Assembly: GCA_012727955.1 (NCBI GenBank)
Contig: JAAYGB010000066.1
Location: 1-64,000 of the forward strand
DNA: 64,000 bases
From: Bacillota bacterium
Lineage (GTDB): Bacteria; Bacillota; Limnochordia; DTU087; JAAYGB01
Reading direction: 5' to 3'
Shown here: in pieces, positions 15,763-25,563 of the stretch
Layout: the number at the start of each line of letters is the position of its first letter
How positions within the stretch are numbered: position 1 is the stretch's first letter
Made by a program: the position numbers and the translations under genes
Notes under the pieces: model-generated
Seen by the model: the letters and a program-made list of their open reading frames with translations, nothing else
What the model was told of the DNA's origin: nothing
Databases searched by the model: none

Positions 15763-17280
15763 ATGAAGCCACTCATCGGTGATAGCTTAGAGCCGTGTGT
15801 CTTAGTTATTTTCGGAGCCACCGGAGATCTAACTCATCGCAAATTGTATCCTGCTATTTACAACCTGTACCGAGACCAACTATTGCCGGATACCTTCACC
15901 GTGGTATCTATCGGCCGGCGTGATAAATCGACGGAGTCGGTCCGCCAAGACGTGGCCGACAGCATTGCCAAGTACTCCCGAGAGAAGTTCTCTGCTGCCG
16001 ATGAGCGGGACAAATTCCTGTCGATGTTTCACTATCGGCGCTTTGATTTCTATGATGACGAGGGATACCGAAGCCTAGCCCAATTCTTGCAGGAAATTGA
16101 TCAGCGCCACAACACTCAAGGCCGTTACCTCTTCTATCTGGCAGTGGCACCGGAACACTTTGGCCAGATTGCCACCAAACTACGGGATCACGGACTGACC
16201 AGTTCCCAAGATGGCTGGCGCCGGGTGATCATTGAAAAGCCCTTCGGATACGACTTGGCATCGGCCCAACAACTCAATGAGCAACTAAGGGAGGCCTTTT
16301 CGGAAAGGGAGATTTATCGCATCGATCACTACCTCGGCAAGGAAATGCTGCAGAATCTCATGGTAATTCGCTTTGCCAATTCTTTGTTTGAACCCCTGTG
16401 GAACAACCGCTACATCGATCATGTTCAAATCAACCTCAGCGAGATCGAAGGAATTGAAGGGCGCGGTCCCTACTATGAGTCTGCCGGGGCCCTGCGGGAC
16501 ATGGTGCAAAACCACATGCTTCAGCTGCTCACCTTGACAGCCATGGAGCCTCCCGTCAGTCTTGAGCCCGATGCCATTAGGGACGAGAAGGTCAAGGTGC
16601 TGAGAGCCCTGGAACCAATCAATGGCAAAAATATAATCAGCCACACGGTCCGGGGCCAGTACGGAGCTGGAGTCAGTCGAGGCAGGAAGGTGGCGGGATA
16701 TCGGGAGGAGGAGCGGGTCGATCCCAATTCGCAGACGGAGACCTTCGTTGCTTTGCGCACAGAAATCAATAATTTCCGCTGGGCCGGTGTGCCCTTTTAT
16801 CTGCGAACGGGAAAGCGGTTGCCCATCAAGTCCAGTGAAATTATTATTCTCTTTAAGGAGCTGCCGGGTATCCTGTATTTTAAGGACTTCTCCGGGCCCC
16901 AGGCCAACATGCTGGTAATTCGTGTGCAGCCCCAAGAGGGAGTTTTCCTCCAATTCAATGCCAAGCGTCCCGGGACCAAGCCGGAGATCATCCCGGTCCA
17001 GATGGACTTTTGTCAAAACTGTCGCGAGGGAATCAACTCCCCCGAGGCCTATGAACGACTGCTCTATGACGCGATGCGGGGAGACTCCACTTTGTTTACA
17101 CGCTGGGACGAGGTAGAACATGCTTGGCGGTTCATTGATTCCATCAACGCCGCGTGGAAGGAACAAAAAGTGCCGGTGGAGACCTATCCCGCGGGTTCCT
17201 GGGGCCCGAAGGCAGCCCAAGGGCTTATCGCTCGGGATGGTCGACAATGGGTGGATCCAGAAAGGATTGAGTCCCCTTGA
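15763..17280 (+). CDS. zwf: Glucose-6-phosphate 1-dehydrogenase
   Basis: A 505-residue enzyme making 6-phosphogluconolactone and NAD(P)H at the start of the oxidative pentose-phosphate pathway. FGATGDLTHRKLYPAIYNL is the coenzyme-binding N-terminus, IIEKPFGYDLASA carries the conserved EKP, and YRIDHYLGKEMLQNL is the active-site signature with the catalytic histidine. Length is normal. The ATG at 15763 follows AAAGGG; the GTG at 15754 overlaps that site. The stop overlaps the next gene (TTGA). Confidence 0.96.
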   Translation: MKPLIGDSLEPCVLVIFGATGDLTHRKLYPAIYNLYRDQLLPDTFTVVSIGRRDKSTESVRQDVADSIAKYSREKFSAADERDKFLSMFHYRRFDFYDDEGYRSLAQFLQEIDQRHNTQGRYLFYLAVAPEHFGQIATKLRDHGLTSSQDGWRRVIIEKPFGYDLASAQQLNEQLREAFSEREIYRIDHYLGKEMLQNLMVIRFANSLFEPLWNNRYIDHVQINLSEIEGIEGRGPYYESAGALRDMVQNHMLQLLTLTAMEPPVSLEPDAIRDEKVKVLRALEPINGKNIISHTVRGQYGAGVSRGRKVAGYREEERVDPNSQTETFVALRTEINNFRWAGVPFYLRTGKRLPIKSSEIIILFKELPGILYFKDFSGPQANMLVIRVQPQEGVFLQFNAKRPGTKPEIIPVQMDFCQNCREGINSPEAYERLLYDAMRGDSTLFTRWDEVEHAWRFIDSINAAWKEQKVPVETYPAGSWGPKAAQGLIARDGRQWVDPERIESP

Positions 17281-17900
17281 AACTCTATGATGTCAGCATG
17301 CCGATTGAGGAAAGTATGGTAGTTTACAAGAATAACCCCAACAAGCGCCCTCAGTTGACAATCACTCGGGATTTTGATCAAGGAGCAAGGGAAACCCGGC
17401 TGTCCCTTGACATGCATACGGGAACCCACGTTGACGCACCTTTGCACTTCGTCCCGGAAGGTAAGACCATTGATCAAATTCCCCTAGACAGATTACTGCG
17501 GTCCTGTCGGGTGCTGGATCTGACCTCAGTACGGGGTGGCATCGAGGTTCAGGACCTTCAGCCGTGGGGTATCAAAGGGGGAGAGTTCATTATCCTCAAG
17601 ACCCGAAACTCCCTACAGACTCGCCGAGAGTTCGATCCTGAGTTTGTCTATGTTACCGGCGAGGCGGCAGAGTACCTTGTGAATGTGGGGATCGATGGCG
17701 TTGGAATCGATGCGCTGGGCATCGAAAGATCGCAACCGGATCACCGCACCCATAGGCTGTTGTTGTCCCATGGGATCTTGATTATCGAAGGCCTACAGCT
17801 GGCAGAGGTTCCTCCGGGAGAGTATATGATGAGTGCCTTGCCCCTAGCGGTACCGGGGGCCGAGGCAGCCCCAGCTCGGGTGGTGCTGTGGACTGACTGA
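17277..17900 (+). CDS. Cyclase / kynurenine-formamidase-like metal-dependent hydrolase
   Basis: A 207-residue protein of the cyclase family. The metal-binding signature is DMHTGTHVDAPLHFVPEGKT (HxGTHxDxPxHF), and VGIDALGIERSQPDHRTHRL holds the second set of conserved residues. Members hydrolyse formylkynurenine, isatin or other cyclic/amide substrates; none is indicated here. It starts with TTG inside the last codons of zwf, so the two are translationally coupled, although a shared pathway is not obvious. No terminator with a T-run is evident after it. Confidence 0.85.
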   Translation: MKLYDVSMPIEESMVVYKNNPNKRPQLTITRDFDQGARETRLSLDMHTGTHVDAPLHFVPEGKTIDQIPLDRLLRSCRVLDLTSVRGGIEVQDLQPWGIKGGEFIILKTRNSLQTRREFDPEFVYVTGEAAEYLVNVGIDGVGIDALGIERSQPDHRTHRLLLSHGILIIEGLQLAEVPPGEYMMSALPLAVPGAEAAPARVVLWTD

Positions 17901-18059
17901 TGGTTATCCCAGAATATACAGAAAGGTTTTAGTGGGAATAGCAAGAAAATAGAATATAGACACTTTATGTACCTTCTGCTTGAAAACACAGGATAAGCAG
18001 GAAAGCAAGTTTAGTTTAGCGAGGGGATGGTTGGCGAGCCAGAAAGGCGGTAAGAATAG

Positions 18060-18698
18060 GTGCAACCAAAGACAGCATTAGTCACAGTCATAGTCACAGC
18101 AATCATGGCATTAGCCCTTACAGTCTTTGCCGTCTACGCCTCTGCACAAGAACCATCTTGGCAGCAAATTCTCGGTGTTGGGCAGAGCAGACTGTTTCAA
18201 ACCGATACCGGCAGGACGCGAACTTTGGCGATTAAGCTGCTGCAGTCGGGAACCAGTGCAAAGCTGGAGTGGAAAAGTGGAGATACCTTGCTGAGCAGGG
18301 AGCTGCTGCAGTTAAGCGCTGATGAAGTTCGCCGCTTCTCCTACTATGATGGTAGGGATTCCTGGGTGCTGACACCGGCGGAACCCATCTTGAGGCTGCC
18401 CATTGAACCGGGAGCTACCTGGGAATGGTTCGGTGAAGTCTCCAATGGTAAGCAGTCATTGCCGGGTCAAATGTACTATCGAGTGGGAAACCAGCAACCA
18501 GTGACCATCGCTGGGAAGTCCCACTTGGCAACGGAGATAATTGGGTACGGACGAATCGGCGACCTATCGATTATTAAACAGCAGCTGTTTGTCCCTGGGC
18601 TTGGCCTAATCCAGGAGGAACAGGTAGTGCATCGGGAGGGACAGCCCGACAGCCTGTCTACCCGGCTCTTGGGGCTCGAGGGAAAGATTCGCAGCTGA
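18060..18698 (+). CDS. Exported protein of unknown function
   Basis: A 212-residue protein I do not recognise. A signal peptide is clear (ALVTVIVTAIMALALTVFAV, cleavage probably after ASA). The remainder is predicted beta-rich, with segments such as DSWVLTPAEPILRLPIEPGA followed by TWEWFGEV and a C-terminal VPGLGLIQEEQVVHREG. The latter resembles the tail of small secreted beta-barrel-like proteins, but I would not assign one. The start is GTG with AAAGGCGG ten bases upstream. Alone on its strand; a terminator follows about 100 bases later. Confidence 0.7.
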   Translation: MQPKTALVTVIVTAIMALALTVFAVYASAQEPSWQQILGVGQSRLFQTDTGRTRTLAIKLLQSGTSAKLEWKSGDTLLSRELLQLSADEVRRFSYYDGRDSWVLTPAEPILRLPIEPGATWEWFGEVSNGKQSLPGQMYYRVGNQQPVTIAGKSHLATEIIGYGRIGDLSIIKQQLFVPGLGLIQEEQVVHREGQPDSLSTRLLGLEGKIRS

Positions 18699-18800
18699 CG
18701 GACAATTGTTAACTAGAGTTTACACTGAATTTACGGGATAGAAACAAGGAAGTGGTAGAATAATCGTGCTTGAAATTGCTCACTAACCAACCTCTCATGC

Positions 18801-18829
18801 GGCAGCCTCTACTGGCTGCCTATTTTTTT
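18801..18829 (+). terminator. Rho-independent terminator
   Basis: GGCAGCC (18801-18807) pairs with GGCTGCC (18814-18820), with TA and seven T after it. It lies just before the 3' end of the convergent DUF3189 gene. Confidence 0.88.
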
Positions 18830-18833
18830 AACC

Positions 18834-19355
18834 TCAGTCACTATCCAGGGGGCTTTGCTGGTCCATTGGCGGCGCCTGAGACCTTGCCGATTGGATCTTT
18901 GCGACTCTAGCCTTGGTTTGAGCCACCAGATCACGAATGAGAGGGAAGGCCTTTCTCGTACCAAAGGTGACGATAGGACGCCCCAACCAGATCATCCCCT
19001 GCCGGCGGGACAGATACCCACCGATCCGCATCCAGGTATTGACCGTGGGCAGTGTATCGACGAAAATCCACTCATCGACGTCACCTTCCATCGCAGCAAT
19101 CGTCGACTTCACTGCGTTGAGTACCATCTGACTTTGGTTTCGCCGAGGAAGGACATAAACATCATGATCACTATCGTCTTTCCCTAAATAAAATAGGGTA
19201 CCGTGATCGGAAGCAGTCAAGGCATCAAAGAGGGGCACTGCGGTATTGAGAATTTTTGCCGTTGGAACCTGGCTGGCAGAGATCAACCCAAGGTGAATGG
19301 CAGCCGCGGTGGCGGTGGAGTGGGAACCTCCGTAGTCATGGTAGACGATCTTCAT
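18834..19355 (-). CDS. DUF3189 family protein
   Basis: A 173-residue protein. MKIVYHDYGGSHSTATAAAI followed by HLGLI is the DUF3189 start, with the HDYGGSHS loop conserved. The family is common in spore-forming Firmicutes, and its function is not known to me. The C-terminal 25 residues are Ser/Gln/Pro-rich and look disordered. The ATG at 19355 is chosen over an upstream TTG-like start because GGAGGGGGG stands nine bases before it and the conserved domain starts there. Divergent from the MATE gene. Confidence 0.82.
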   Translation of the reverse strand: MKIVYHDYGGSHSTATAAAIHLGLISASQVPTAKILNTAVPLFDALTASDHGTLFYLGKDDSDHDVYVLPRRNQSQMVLNAVKSTIAAMEGDVDEWIFVDTLPTVNTWMRIGGYLSRRQGMIWLGRPIVTFGTRKAFPLIRDLVAQTKARVAKIQSARSQAPPMDQQSPLDSD

Positions 19356-19547
19356 TGTGCCCAACCCCCCTCCGATAGTGATCACTGTTGTAGTGTGTCC
19401 TCAGGTCAAGGGAGGATATACAGAGCGGGATTTCACTCTTCTCAAAGCCCTTGCAATTGCAGGGTATCGGGTATCTAACTGAGAATATGAACTAGGTGTA
19501 GGTGTTTTTTCTGCCGGTAGAATCAGGATAGAGAGAGGGAAGACACG

Positions 19548-20927
19548 ATGCCGAAATCAACTAGCAATGGCTTGTACCGACGGGTGTTTCTCTTGGCCAT
19601 ACCCATCGCTCTGCAAAACGTGATCACGTTATCTGTTGGACTAGCGGACAACCTGATGGTGGGCTCCTTGGGAGAAATGGCCCTGTCGGGCGTGTACGTG
19701 GCCAACCAATTGCAAAGTCTTCTGCAGATGTTAATCGTTGGGTTAGGTGCGGCGATGACCATTCTTGTTACCCAATATTGGGGAAAGCGAGATGCCAAGA
19801 GTGTCAAGAGCATCATTGGAATCGCACTAAAGTTCAGCATTGCCGCGGGTTTAGCCTTGACCTTGGCAACACTGTTGTATCCTGTCCAGGTGCTGCGGCT
19901 GTTTACCAACGATCCAGCGGTAGTTGCCACGGGTCTTGAGTATCTGAGCATCGTGCGGTTCTCCTACATTTTCTTCTGTGTTACCCAGGTAATGATCGCA
20001 GCGATGCGAAGCGTGGAAAGAGTTAGGATCGGCATGTACCTGTCGATAGTCACCTTCTTTGTCAACGTCTCCCTCAACTGGGTCCTGATTTTCGGTCATC
20101 TGGGTTTTCCTGCCCTCGGGGTGAAGGGTGCTGCCATCGCCACTCTAATTGCCCGGATCCTAGAGACACCGATAATCTTGTACTACGTACGGGTAATCGA
20201 TGATCAGCTGCGGATCAAGTTTAGTGAGCTGATTCGGACCAATTGGGTCCTGGTAAAGGACTTCTTCCGCTATGGATTCCCGGTGATTATGGGCGACATC
20301 TTCTGGGGAATCAACATCGCCGTACAGGGGGCCATCATCGGTCGACTCGGTGCTACAGCCCTAGCTTCCGTTAGTATTGCTAATATCGTCTTCAACATCG
20401 TTGGTGTAGCGATGCGGGGAGTGTCAGGGGCAACCGCGGTGATTATCGGGCAGACTGTGGGGGCCGGTGATTATGACCGGGTGAAGGACTATGCTAAGCG
20501 CCTTCAGGTCCTGTTTCTCATCGTCGGGGTGATTTCTGGAACGGTCCTATACTTCGTCAAGGACTATGTCATCTTGTTATATAACGTCGGTCCGGAAACG
20601 ATAACTTTGACTAGACAAGTTCTCACTGTCTTATCGGTGACCATCGTCGGAACTGCTTATCAGGCCTCGGCCCTAACCGGTATTGTTCGGGCAGGAGGGT
20701 CCATCTACTTTGTCCTGATCAATGACCTGATCTGGGTCTGGTTGGTGGTGATTCCCTCGGCCCTGTTGGCAGCCTTCGTGTTCAATGCATCGCCGGTGGT
20801 GGTCTTTGCCTGCCTCAAGTGCGACCAGGTGTTAAAGTGCGCCGTGGCTGTCGTCAAGGTCAATCGCTTCAAATGGATCAAGAATCTGACCCGGGATACC
20901 GACGCACTAGAGCAAGCAAGTGCCTAA
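19548..20927 (+). CDS. MATE family efflux transporter
   Basis: A 459-residue membrane protein with twelve predicted TM segments in two halves. The family start LLAIPIALQNVITLSVGLAD followed by NLMVGSLGEMAL is clear, as is the second-half repeat FPVIMGDIFWGINIAVQGAI. MATE proteins export cationic drugs or metabolites in exchange for Na+ or H+; the substrate is not predictable. The ATG has AGAGGGAAG upstream. A 10-bp palindrome TGCAATTGCA (19452-19461) in the divergent upstream region could be an operator but is not otherwise supported. Confidence 0.9.
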   Translation: MPKSTSNGLYRRVFLLAIPIALQNVITLSVGLADNLMVGSLGEMALSGVYVANQLQSLLQMLIVGLGAAMTILVTQYWGKRDAKSVKSIIGIALKFSIAAGLALTLATLLYPVQVLRLFTNDPAVVATGLEYLSIVRFSYIFFCVTQVMIAAMRSVERVRIGMYLSIVTFFVNVSLNWVLIFGHLGFPALGVKGAAIATLIARILETPIILYYVRVIDDQLRIKFSELIRTNWVLVKDFFRYGFPVIMGDIFWGINIAVQGAIIGRLGATALASVSIANIVFNIVGVAMRGVSGATAVIIGQTVGAGDYDRVKDYAKRLQVLFLIVGVISGTVLYFVKDYVILLYNVGPETITLTRQVLTVLSVTIVGTAYQASALTGIVRAGGSIYFVLINDLIWVWLVVIPSALLAAFVFNASPVVVFACLKCDQVLKCAVAVVKVNRFKWIKNLTRDTDALEQASA

Positions 20928-20964
20928 GAAGTTGCTGCTATCGGAAGACTTGTTCTCATTTGCC

Positions 20965-21028
20965 CGGAAACTCCGCAGGGAACCCAATAAGAAGGCCTCG
21001 CAAGCTCCTTGTTCTGTGGAGTTTTCCG
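20965..21028 (+). other. Long hairpin in the miaB leader
   Basis: CGGAAACTCCGCAG (20965-20978) pairs with CTGTGGAGTTTTCCG (21014-21028), with one bulged base and one G-T pair. The loop has AAGG/CCTT as a further short stem. No T-run follows. It ends 29 bases before the miaB start codon and lies 37 bases after the MATE stop. Confidence 0.55.
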
Positions 21029-21057
21029 ATTAATATCTAGATAGAAGGGGTCTGAAA

Positions 21058-22416
21058 TTGGATCGGATACAGGTTGAAACTAAGTGCAAGAAGGCATTTT
21101 TTGTCACCTTTGGCTGTCAGATGAACGAAAGGGATACCGAAACGATGAAGGGTCTTTTGGCCCAGGACGGATATACCTTCACCGATTCCCCTGAGGATGC
21201 TGACCTCATCGTATACAACACCTGTTGTGTCAGGGAAAATCCCGAGCGGAAGGTGTATGGTCAGGTGGGCAGTTTGAAGGAGCTCAAGGAGAAGCATCCC
21301 GATCTAATAATTGCCATTACCGGCTGTATGCCACAACAACCTGAGGAATTGGAGCAGTTGCGGCAGCGTTTGACCCATGTGGACCTGATCATCGGAACCC
21401 ACAACACCCATCGCTTGCCGGAGCTTTTGCATAGAATTGAAGAAACTGGGGAAAGAATCATTGAGGTTTGGGATGAGCCCGAGGGCATCGTCGAGGGGCT
21501 TCCTGCACAGCGGGAGGGAAGGTTCAAGGCCTTTGTCAACATTATGTATGGGTGCACCAACTTCTGCACCTATTGTATTGTGCCCTATACCCGTGGCCCC
21601 GAAAGAAGTCGCCACCCGGAGGAAATCCTCAAGGAAATCACCGACTTGACGGAAAAGGGGTTCGTCGAGTTCACCCTGTTGGGGCAAAATGTGAACTCCT
21701 ACGGTAAGGATCTGGGGCTGGACATGGATTTTGCTGCTCTGCTGCGCCAGGTAGATGCCATTCCCGGAGTGCGCCGCATTCGCTTTATGACGTCGCACCC
21801 CAAGGATATTACTCCGGCACTAATTGATGCTATGGCAGAACTACCGAAGGTCTGTGAACATCTGCACCTTCCCGTCCAGGCGGGCAGCAACAAAGTCTTG
21901 CAGCAGATGAATCGCAAATATACCGTTGAAAGGTATCTAGAGATCGTGGACCGGCTGCGGGAGCGGATTCCTAACATCCACTTGACCACTGACTTAATCG
22001 TAGGATTCCCCGGTGAAACAGAGGAGGACTTCCAGGATACCCTGGATCTGGTGCGGCGAGTGGAGTACGACTCGGCCTTTACCTTTATATACTCACCTCG
22101 CACCGGGACGCCCGCGGCAAAAAGATCGGATCAGGTACCAGAGGAAATCAAGAAGGATCGTATCCATCGCCTCATCGAGCTGCAGAACAGCATTAGTGCT
22201 GAGAAGAACCAACGGATGGTGGGCAAGGAAGAAGAAGTCTTGGTGGAGGGAAGGAGCCAAGGCGGCAACAACACTTGGGTGGGCCGGACCCGAGGTAACA
22301 AGCTCATCTCCTTTATCGTAGAAGAAGGGGATTTCATTCAACCTGGGGACTTTGCAACGGTAAGAATCACAACGGCCCAGACCTTTAGTTTGCAGGGAGA
22401 ACTTGTCAAAGACTAG
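21058..22416 (+). CDS. miaB: tRNA-2-methylthio-N6-dimethylallyladenosine synthase MiaB
   Basis: A 452-residue radical-SAM methylthiotransferase. The N-terminal UPF0004 domain has its cysteines in FGCQMNERD, NTCCVRENPE and ITGCMPQQ. The radical-SAM CxxxCxxC is in YGCTNFCTYCIVPYTRG. A TRAM domain closes the protein. It converts i6A37 to ms2i6A37 in tRNA; MiaA, which makes i6A, is in the same cluster. The start is TTG with AAGGGG upstream. Confidence 0.96.
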   Translation: MDRIQVETKCKKAFFVTFGCQMNERDTETMKGLLAQDGYTFTDSPEDADLIVYNTCCVRENPERKVYGQVGSLKELKEKHPDLIIAITGCMPQQPEELEQLRQRLTHVDLIIGTHNTHRLPELLHRIEETGERIIEVWDEPEGIVEGLPAQREGRFKAFVNIMYGCTNFCTYCIVPYTRGPERSRHPEEILKEITDLTEKGFVEFTLLGQNVNSYGKDLGLDMDFAALLRQVDAIPGVRRIRFMTSHPKDITPALIDAMAELPKVCEHLHLPVQAGSNKVLQQMNRKYTVERYLEIVDRLRERIPNIHLTTDLIVGFPGETEEDFQDTLDLVRRVEYDSAFTFIYSPRTGTPAAKRSDQVPEEIKKDRIHRLIELQNSISAEKNQRMVGKEEEVLVEGRSQGGNNTWVGRTRGNKLISFIVEEGDFIQPGDFATVRITTAQTFSLQGELVKD

Positions 22417-22433
22417 AGGGGGATGTCTAGCTT

Positions 22434-22847
22434 ATGCGGGAAACCAAGGGCAGGAAAACAGTCATCGCACTGGATGAAGACCAGAGTCTCTTTGAAGTTG
22501 GCTCCAGGGAAGTGTGGCAGCTGCCGCTGATCAGTAGTGATGGTGACGTGGTCGGCGTTGTCGTCAGACAGGTGATTGAAGCCCGCATGTATACAGTTCG
22601 CTACTTGATAGTGTTTTCCCCGCAAAGGGATAGACAGTTTGTGATTCCTGCCAATGCTCTGGCCGATATCACTGCCGATGGGGTGGTGTGTAATTTGACC
22701 AGTCAGCAGTTAGAGAGTCTGCCTACCTTTTCTCAGTCTTTGACCAAAGCGGAGGAGGAAGAGATCTATTCTTATGTGCCGCAGACGCCTTATTGGATCG
22801 AGGAGCAATGGGTGAGGAACCAAGGGCCACCGCAAAAGGATAACTAA
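22434..22847 (+). CDS. PRC-barrel domain protein
   Basis: A 137-residue protein. The middle (DVVGVVVRQVIEARMYTVRY, LIVFSP, FVIPANALADI) and the following VVCNLTSQQLESLPTFS match a PRC-barrel: a strand pair, a conserved R-Y-L-V strand, an IP step, and the closing LT..Q+..SP helix. Such small barrels bind partners, often at the membrane or RNA-processing complexes. No function can be assigned. It lies between miaB and mutS, 17 bases after miaB, so it is likely in the same transcript. Confidence 0.65.
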   Translation: MRETKGRKTVIALDEDQSLFEVGSREVWQLPLISSDGDVVGVVVRQVIEARMYTVRYLIVFSPQRDRQFVIPANALADITADGVVCNLTSQQLESLPTFSQSLTKAEEEEIYSYVPQTPYWIEEQWVRNQGPPQKDN

Positions 22848-22858
22848 GCAAGTTTACG

Positions 22859-22886
22859 GGAGCCGGGTGATGAAAAATCCGGCTCC
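22859..22886 (+). other. Hairpin between the PRC-barrel gene and mutS
   Basis: GGAGCCGG (22859-22866) pairs with CCGGCTCC (22879-22886) around a 12-base loop. TTCGG follows, not a T-run, so termination would be weak. It lies 12 bases after the stop and 38 bases before mutS. Confidence 0.55.
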
Positions 22887-22924
22887 TTCGGTAGAGAGCA
22901 TAGGAAGAAGCGGGTGATGTTCCG

Positions 22925-25552
22925 GTGTCACAGACCAAACTAACTCCAATGATGCAACAGTATTTCTCCATCAAGAACCAATACAAAGACTGCTTGCTCT
23001 TGTACCGCCTGGGGGATTTCTACGAGCTCTTTGCTGAGGACGCCAAGGTCGCCTCAAAGGTATTAGATATTACTCTAACCGGGCGGGATGCTGGATTAGA
23101 TGAGCGAATTCCCATGTGCGGCGTACCCCATCATGCCGCGGATTCATACATCGCTACTTTGGTGAAAAAGGGGTATAAGGTTGCCATTTGTGAACAGGTA
23201 GAAGACCCCAAGGAGGCCAAAGGGGTGGTGAAGCGGGAAGTAGTCCGGGTGATTACTCCCGGGACCGTGATTGACCAAGATATTCTGCCCCACAAAGCCA
23301 ATAACTACCTTGCGGTTTTATCCTGGCATCAGAAAACCGTGGGAGTGGCCAGCGTCGATGTCTCCACGGGAGAGTTCAGGGTGACGGAGTTTTCTGGCAG
23401 CAATGGGCAGCAGTCCCTGCTGACGGAGCTGGAAAGGTTGCGCCCAGCTGAGTGCTTGGCCGATCCTCAGCTCCTGGAGCAAAGGGGAATCCGCGACGAG
23501 ATTGCAAAAGCCCTAGGTGCCGCCCCAGCAGCCTACGACTCCCGGGCCTTTCATCGCGATGCTGCTTACCGGAGCCTAACCCAGCAGTTTAGAGTTTCCT
23601 CCTTGATGGGCTTTAACCTTGAGGACAAACCGGCGGCAATCAAGGCCGCGGGCGCACTGCTGAGCTACCTGGGAGAAACCCAGATGCGCAGCCTATCACA
23701 CATCTCATCGGTACAATACTACCTGCCCGATGGTTTTATGGCCATTGATAGTTCCACCCGTCGCAATCTGGAGCTAACGGAAACCCTGCGTCAAGGCTCC
23801 TTTCACGGCTCTTTGCTGTGGGTGTTGGACGATACCCAAACGGCAATGGGCGGCCGAAGACTACGCCAATGGGTGGAAATGCCTCTGATCGACATCGAAG
23901 CCATCAAATCCCGCCAAGAACTGGTACAAGCTCTCTACGAGGACACTATGCTTCGGGCCACCCTGCGGGAGAGTCTCAGTCAAATCTCTGACATTGAGCG
24001 CTTGTGCAGCAAAGCCGTCTATGGTTCGGCTAACGCCAGAGAACTGGTGTTACTTCGTCACTCCCTGCAGCAGCTGCCAGCCATCTATCAAGTGCTAAAG
24101 GATAGCTCATCTTCGCCTTTGCGCCAGGTTGCAGACCAATTGGATCTACTGACGGATCTCACCACGCTGTTGGAGGCGGCCCTAGTGGACGAGCCTCCCA
24201 TTTCTGTGCGAGAGGGAGGACTGATTCGTCCCGGGTATCACGCTGAGCTTGATAAATTGCGGGAGCTGAGTATCGACGGTAGGCGGTGGGTAGCTCGCCT
24301 GGAACAATCGGAACGAGAACGAACGGGAATCAAATCCCTGAAGGTGGGCTTTAACAAGGTCTTTGGCTATTACATTGAGGTTACAAAAGCGAACCTTGAC
24401 CTGGTGCCCGAGAATTACCATCGCAAGCAAACCCTGGCCAACTCCGAACGGTACATTACCCAGGAGCTGAAGGAATGGGAGAGTCAAATCCTGGGTGCAC
24501 AGGAGCGCTCCGTCGAGCTGGAATACGAACTTTTTGTTGAGGTACGAGAAAAGGTATCTCAGGCTGCCACCAGGCTGCTGGGTACCGCTTCAGTGATTGC
24601 CGCCCTCGATGCCCTCTGTAGTTTAGCTCAGGTGGCTGTGGACCGCAATTATGTCCGTCCGGTGCTCTCACCACCAGGAAGAATTGAAATCGTCGGTGGC
24701 AGGCATCCCGTGGTTGAGGCGATGTTGACGGGAACAAGATTTGTTCCCAACGATGTTTTGCTCGATCGCTCCCACACTCAGATCATGATTTTGACAGGAC
24801 CCAACATGGCGGGAAAAAGTACCTACCTGCGAATGGTGGCCTGCATCGCCTTATTGGCACAAATCGGCAGTTTTGTTCCGGCGGAATCGGCGAATATCGG
24901 TTTAGTAGACCGGATCTTCACCCGAGTGGGGGCTTCCGATGACCTGGGCACCGGGCAAAGTACCTTTATGGTGGAGATGAACGAAGTCATGTTGGCCCTT
25001 TCCCAGGGAACCTCTCGCTCCCTGGTGATTATCGACGAGTTGGGGCGAGGAACCTCCACCTATGATGGCATGGCTCTAGCCCGGGCTATTGCCGAATACA
25101 TTCACGACCACTTGGGAGCTCTAACCATCTTTTCTACCCACTACCACGAGTTGGCGGATCTAGAGCTGAGTCATCATCGGGTAAAGAACTACCGTCTAGA
25201 GGTGTTGGAACGGGGCTCCGACGTGATTTTCCTGTACAAGGTAGCCAGAGGCAGAGCTGACAAGAGCTACGGAATCCATGTCGCTAAACTAGCGGGATTG
25301 CCCCGGGATGTAATCCATAGGGCACAGGCGATCCTTGAGGAGTTGGAGACGACCCAAAGTTTCAAACAGATGGATCTGGGATTATTAGCCGAGGAAGCGG
25401 CCGCCACCCAGGAACAAGAATCCCTGGGCTGTAGTTTGACGGCGGCCAAACGAATTGTCGAGGAGTTGACGGCCCTGGATCTCAACCGACTGACGCCCTT
25501 GGAAGCCATTAACTTGCTGGCGGTTTGGCAGGCACTGGTCAATCAGGAGTGA
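22925..25552 (+). CDS. mutS: DNA mismatch repair protein MutS
   Basis: An 875-residue protein. The mismatch-binding motif is in YRLGDFYELF near residue 37. The ATPase has Walker A GPNMAGKSTY, the signature TGQSTFMVEM, Walker B SLVIIDELGRGTST and the STHYHEL switch. Full length for MutS1. It finds mispairs and recruits MutL, which is the next gene 11 bases later. The start is GTG without a strong ribosome site (GCGGGTGA). Confidence 0.97.
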   Translation: MSQTKLTPMMQQYFSIKNQYKDCLLLYRLGDFYELFAEDAKVASKVLDITLTGRDAGLDERIPMCGVPHHAADSYIATLVKKGYKVAICEQVEDPKEAKGVVKREVVRVITPGTVIDQDILPHKANNYLAVLSWHQKTVGVASVDVSTGEFRVTEFSGSNGQQSLLTELERLRPAECLADPQLLEQRGIRDEIAKALGAAPAAYDSRAFHRDAAYRSLTQQFRVSSLMGFNLEDKPAAIKAAGALLSYLGETQMRSLSHISSVQYYLPDGFMAIDSSTRRNLELTETLRQGSFHGSLLWVLDDTQTAMGGRRLRQWVEMPLIDIEAIKSRQELVQALYEDTMLRATLRESLSQISDIERLCSKAVYGSANARELVLLRHSLQQLPAIYQVLKDSSSSPLRQVADQLDLLTDLTTLLEAALVDEPPISVREGGLIRPGYHAELDKLRELSIDGRRWVARLEQSERERTGIKSLKVGFNKVFGYYIEVTKANLDLVPENYHRKQTLANSERYITQELKEWESQILGAQERSVELEYELFVEVREKVSQAATRLLGTASVIAALDALCSLAQVAVDRNYVRPVLSPPGRIEIVGGRHPVVEAMLTGTRFVPNDVLLDRSHTQIMILTGPNMAGKSTYLRMVACIALLAQIGSFVPAESANIGLVDRIFTRVGASDDLGTGQSTFMVEMNEVMLALSQGTSRSLVIIDELGRGTSTYDGMALARAIAEYIHDHLGALTIFSTHYHELADLELSHHRVKNYRLEVLERGSDVIFLYKVARGRADKSYGIHVAKLAGLPRDVIHRAQAILEELETTQSFKQMDLGLLAEEAAATQEQESLGCSLTAAKRIVEELTALDLNRLTPLEAINLLAVWQALVNQE

Positions 25553-25563
25553 GGTGAACCCCA

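Noticed and set aside
16285-17247. 320-codon open frame antisense to zwf
   Set aside because: It lies wholly within zwf, has no ribosome site or recognisable domain, and long antisense frames are expected at this base composition.
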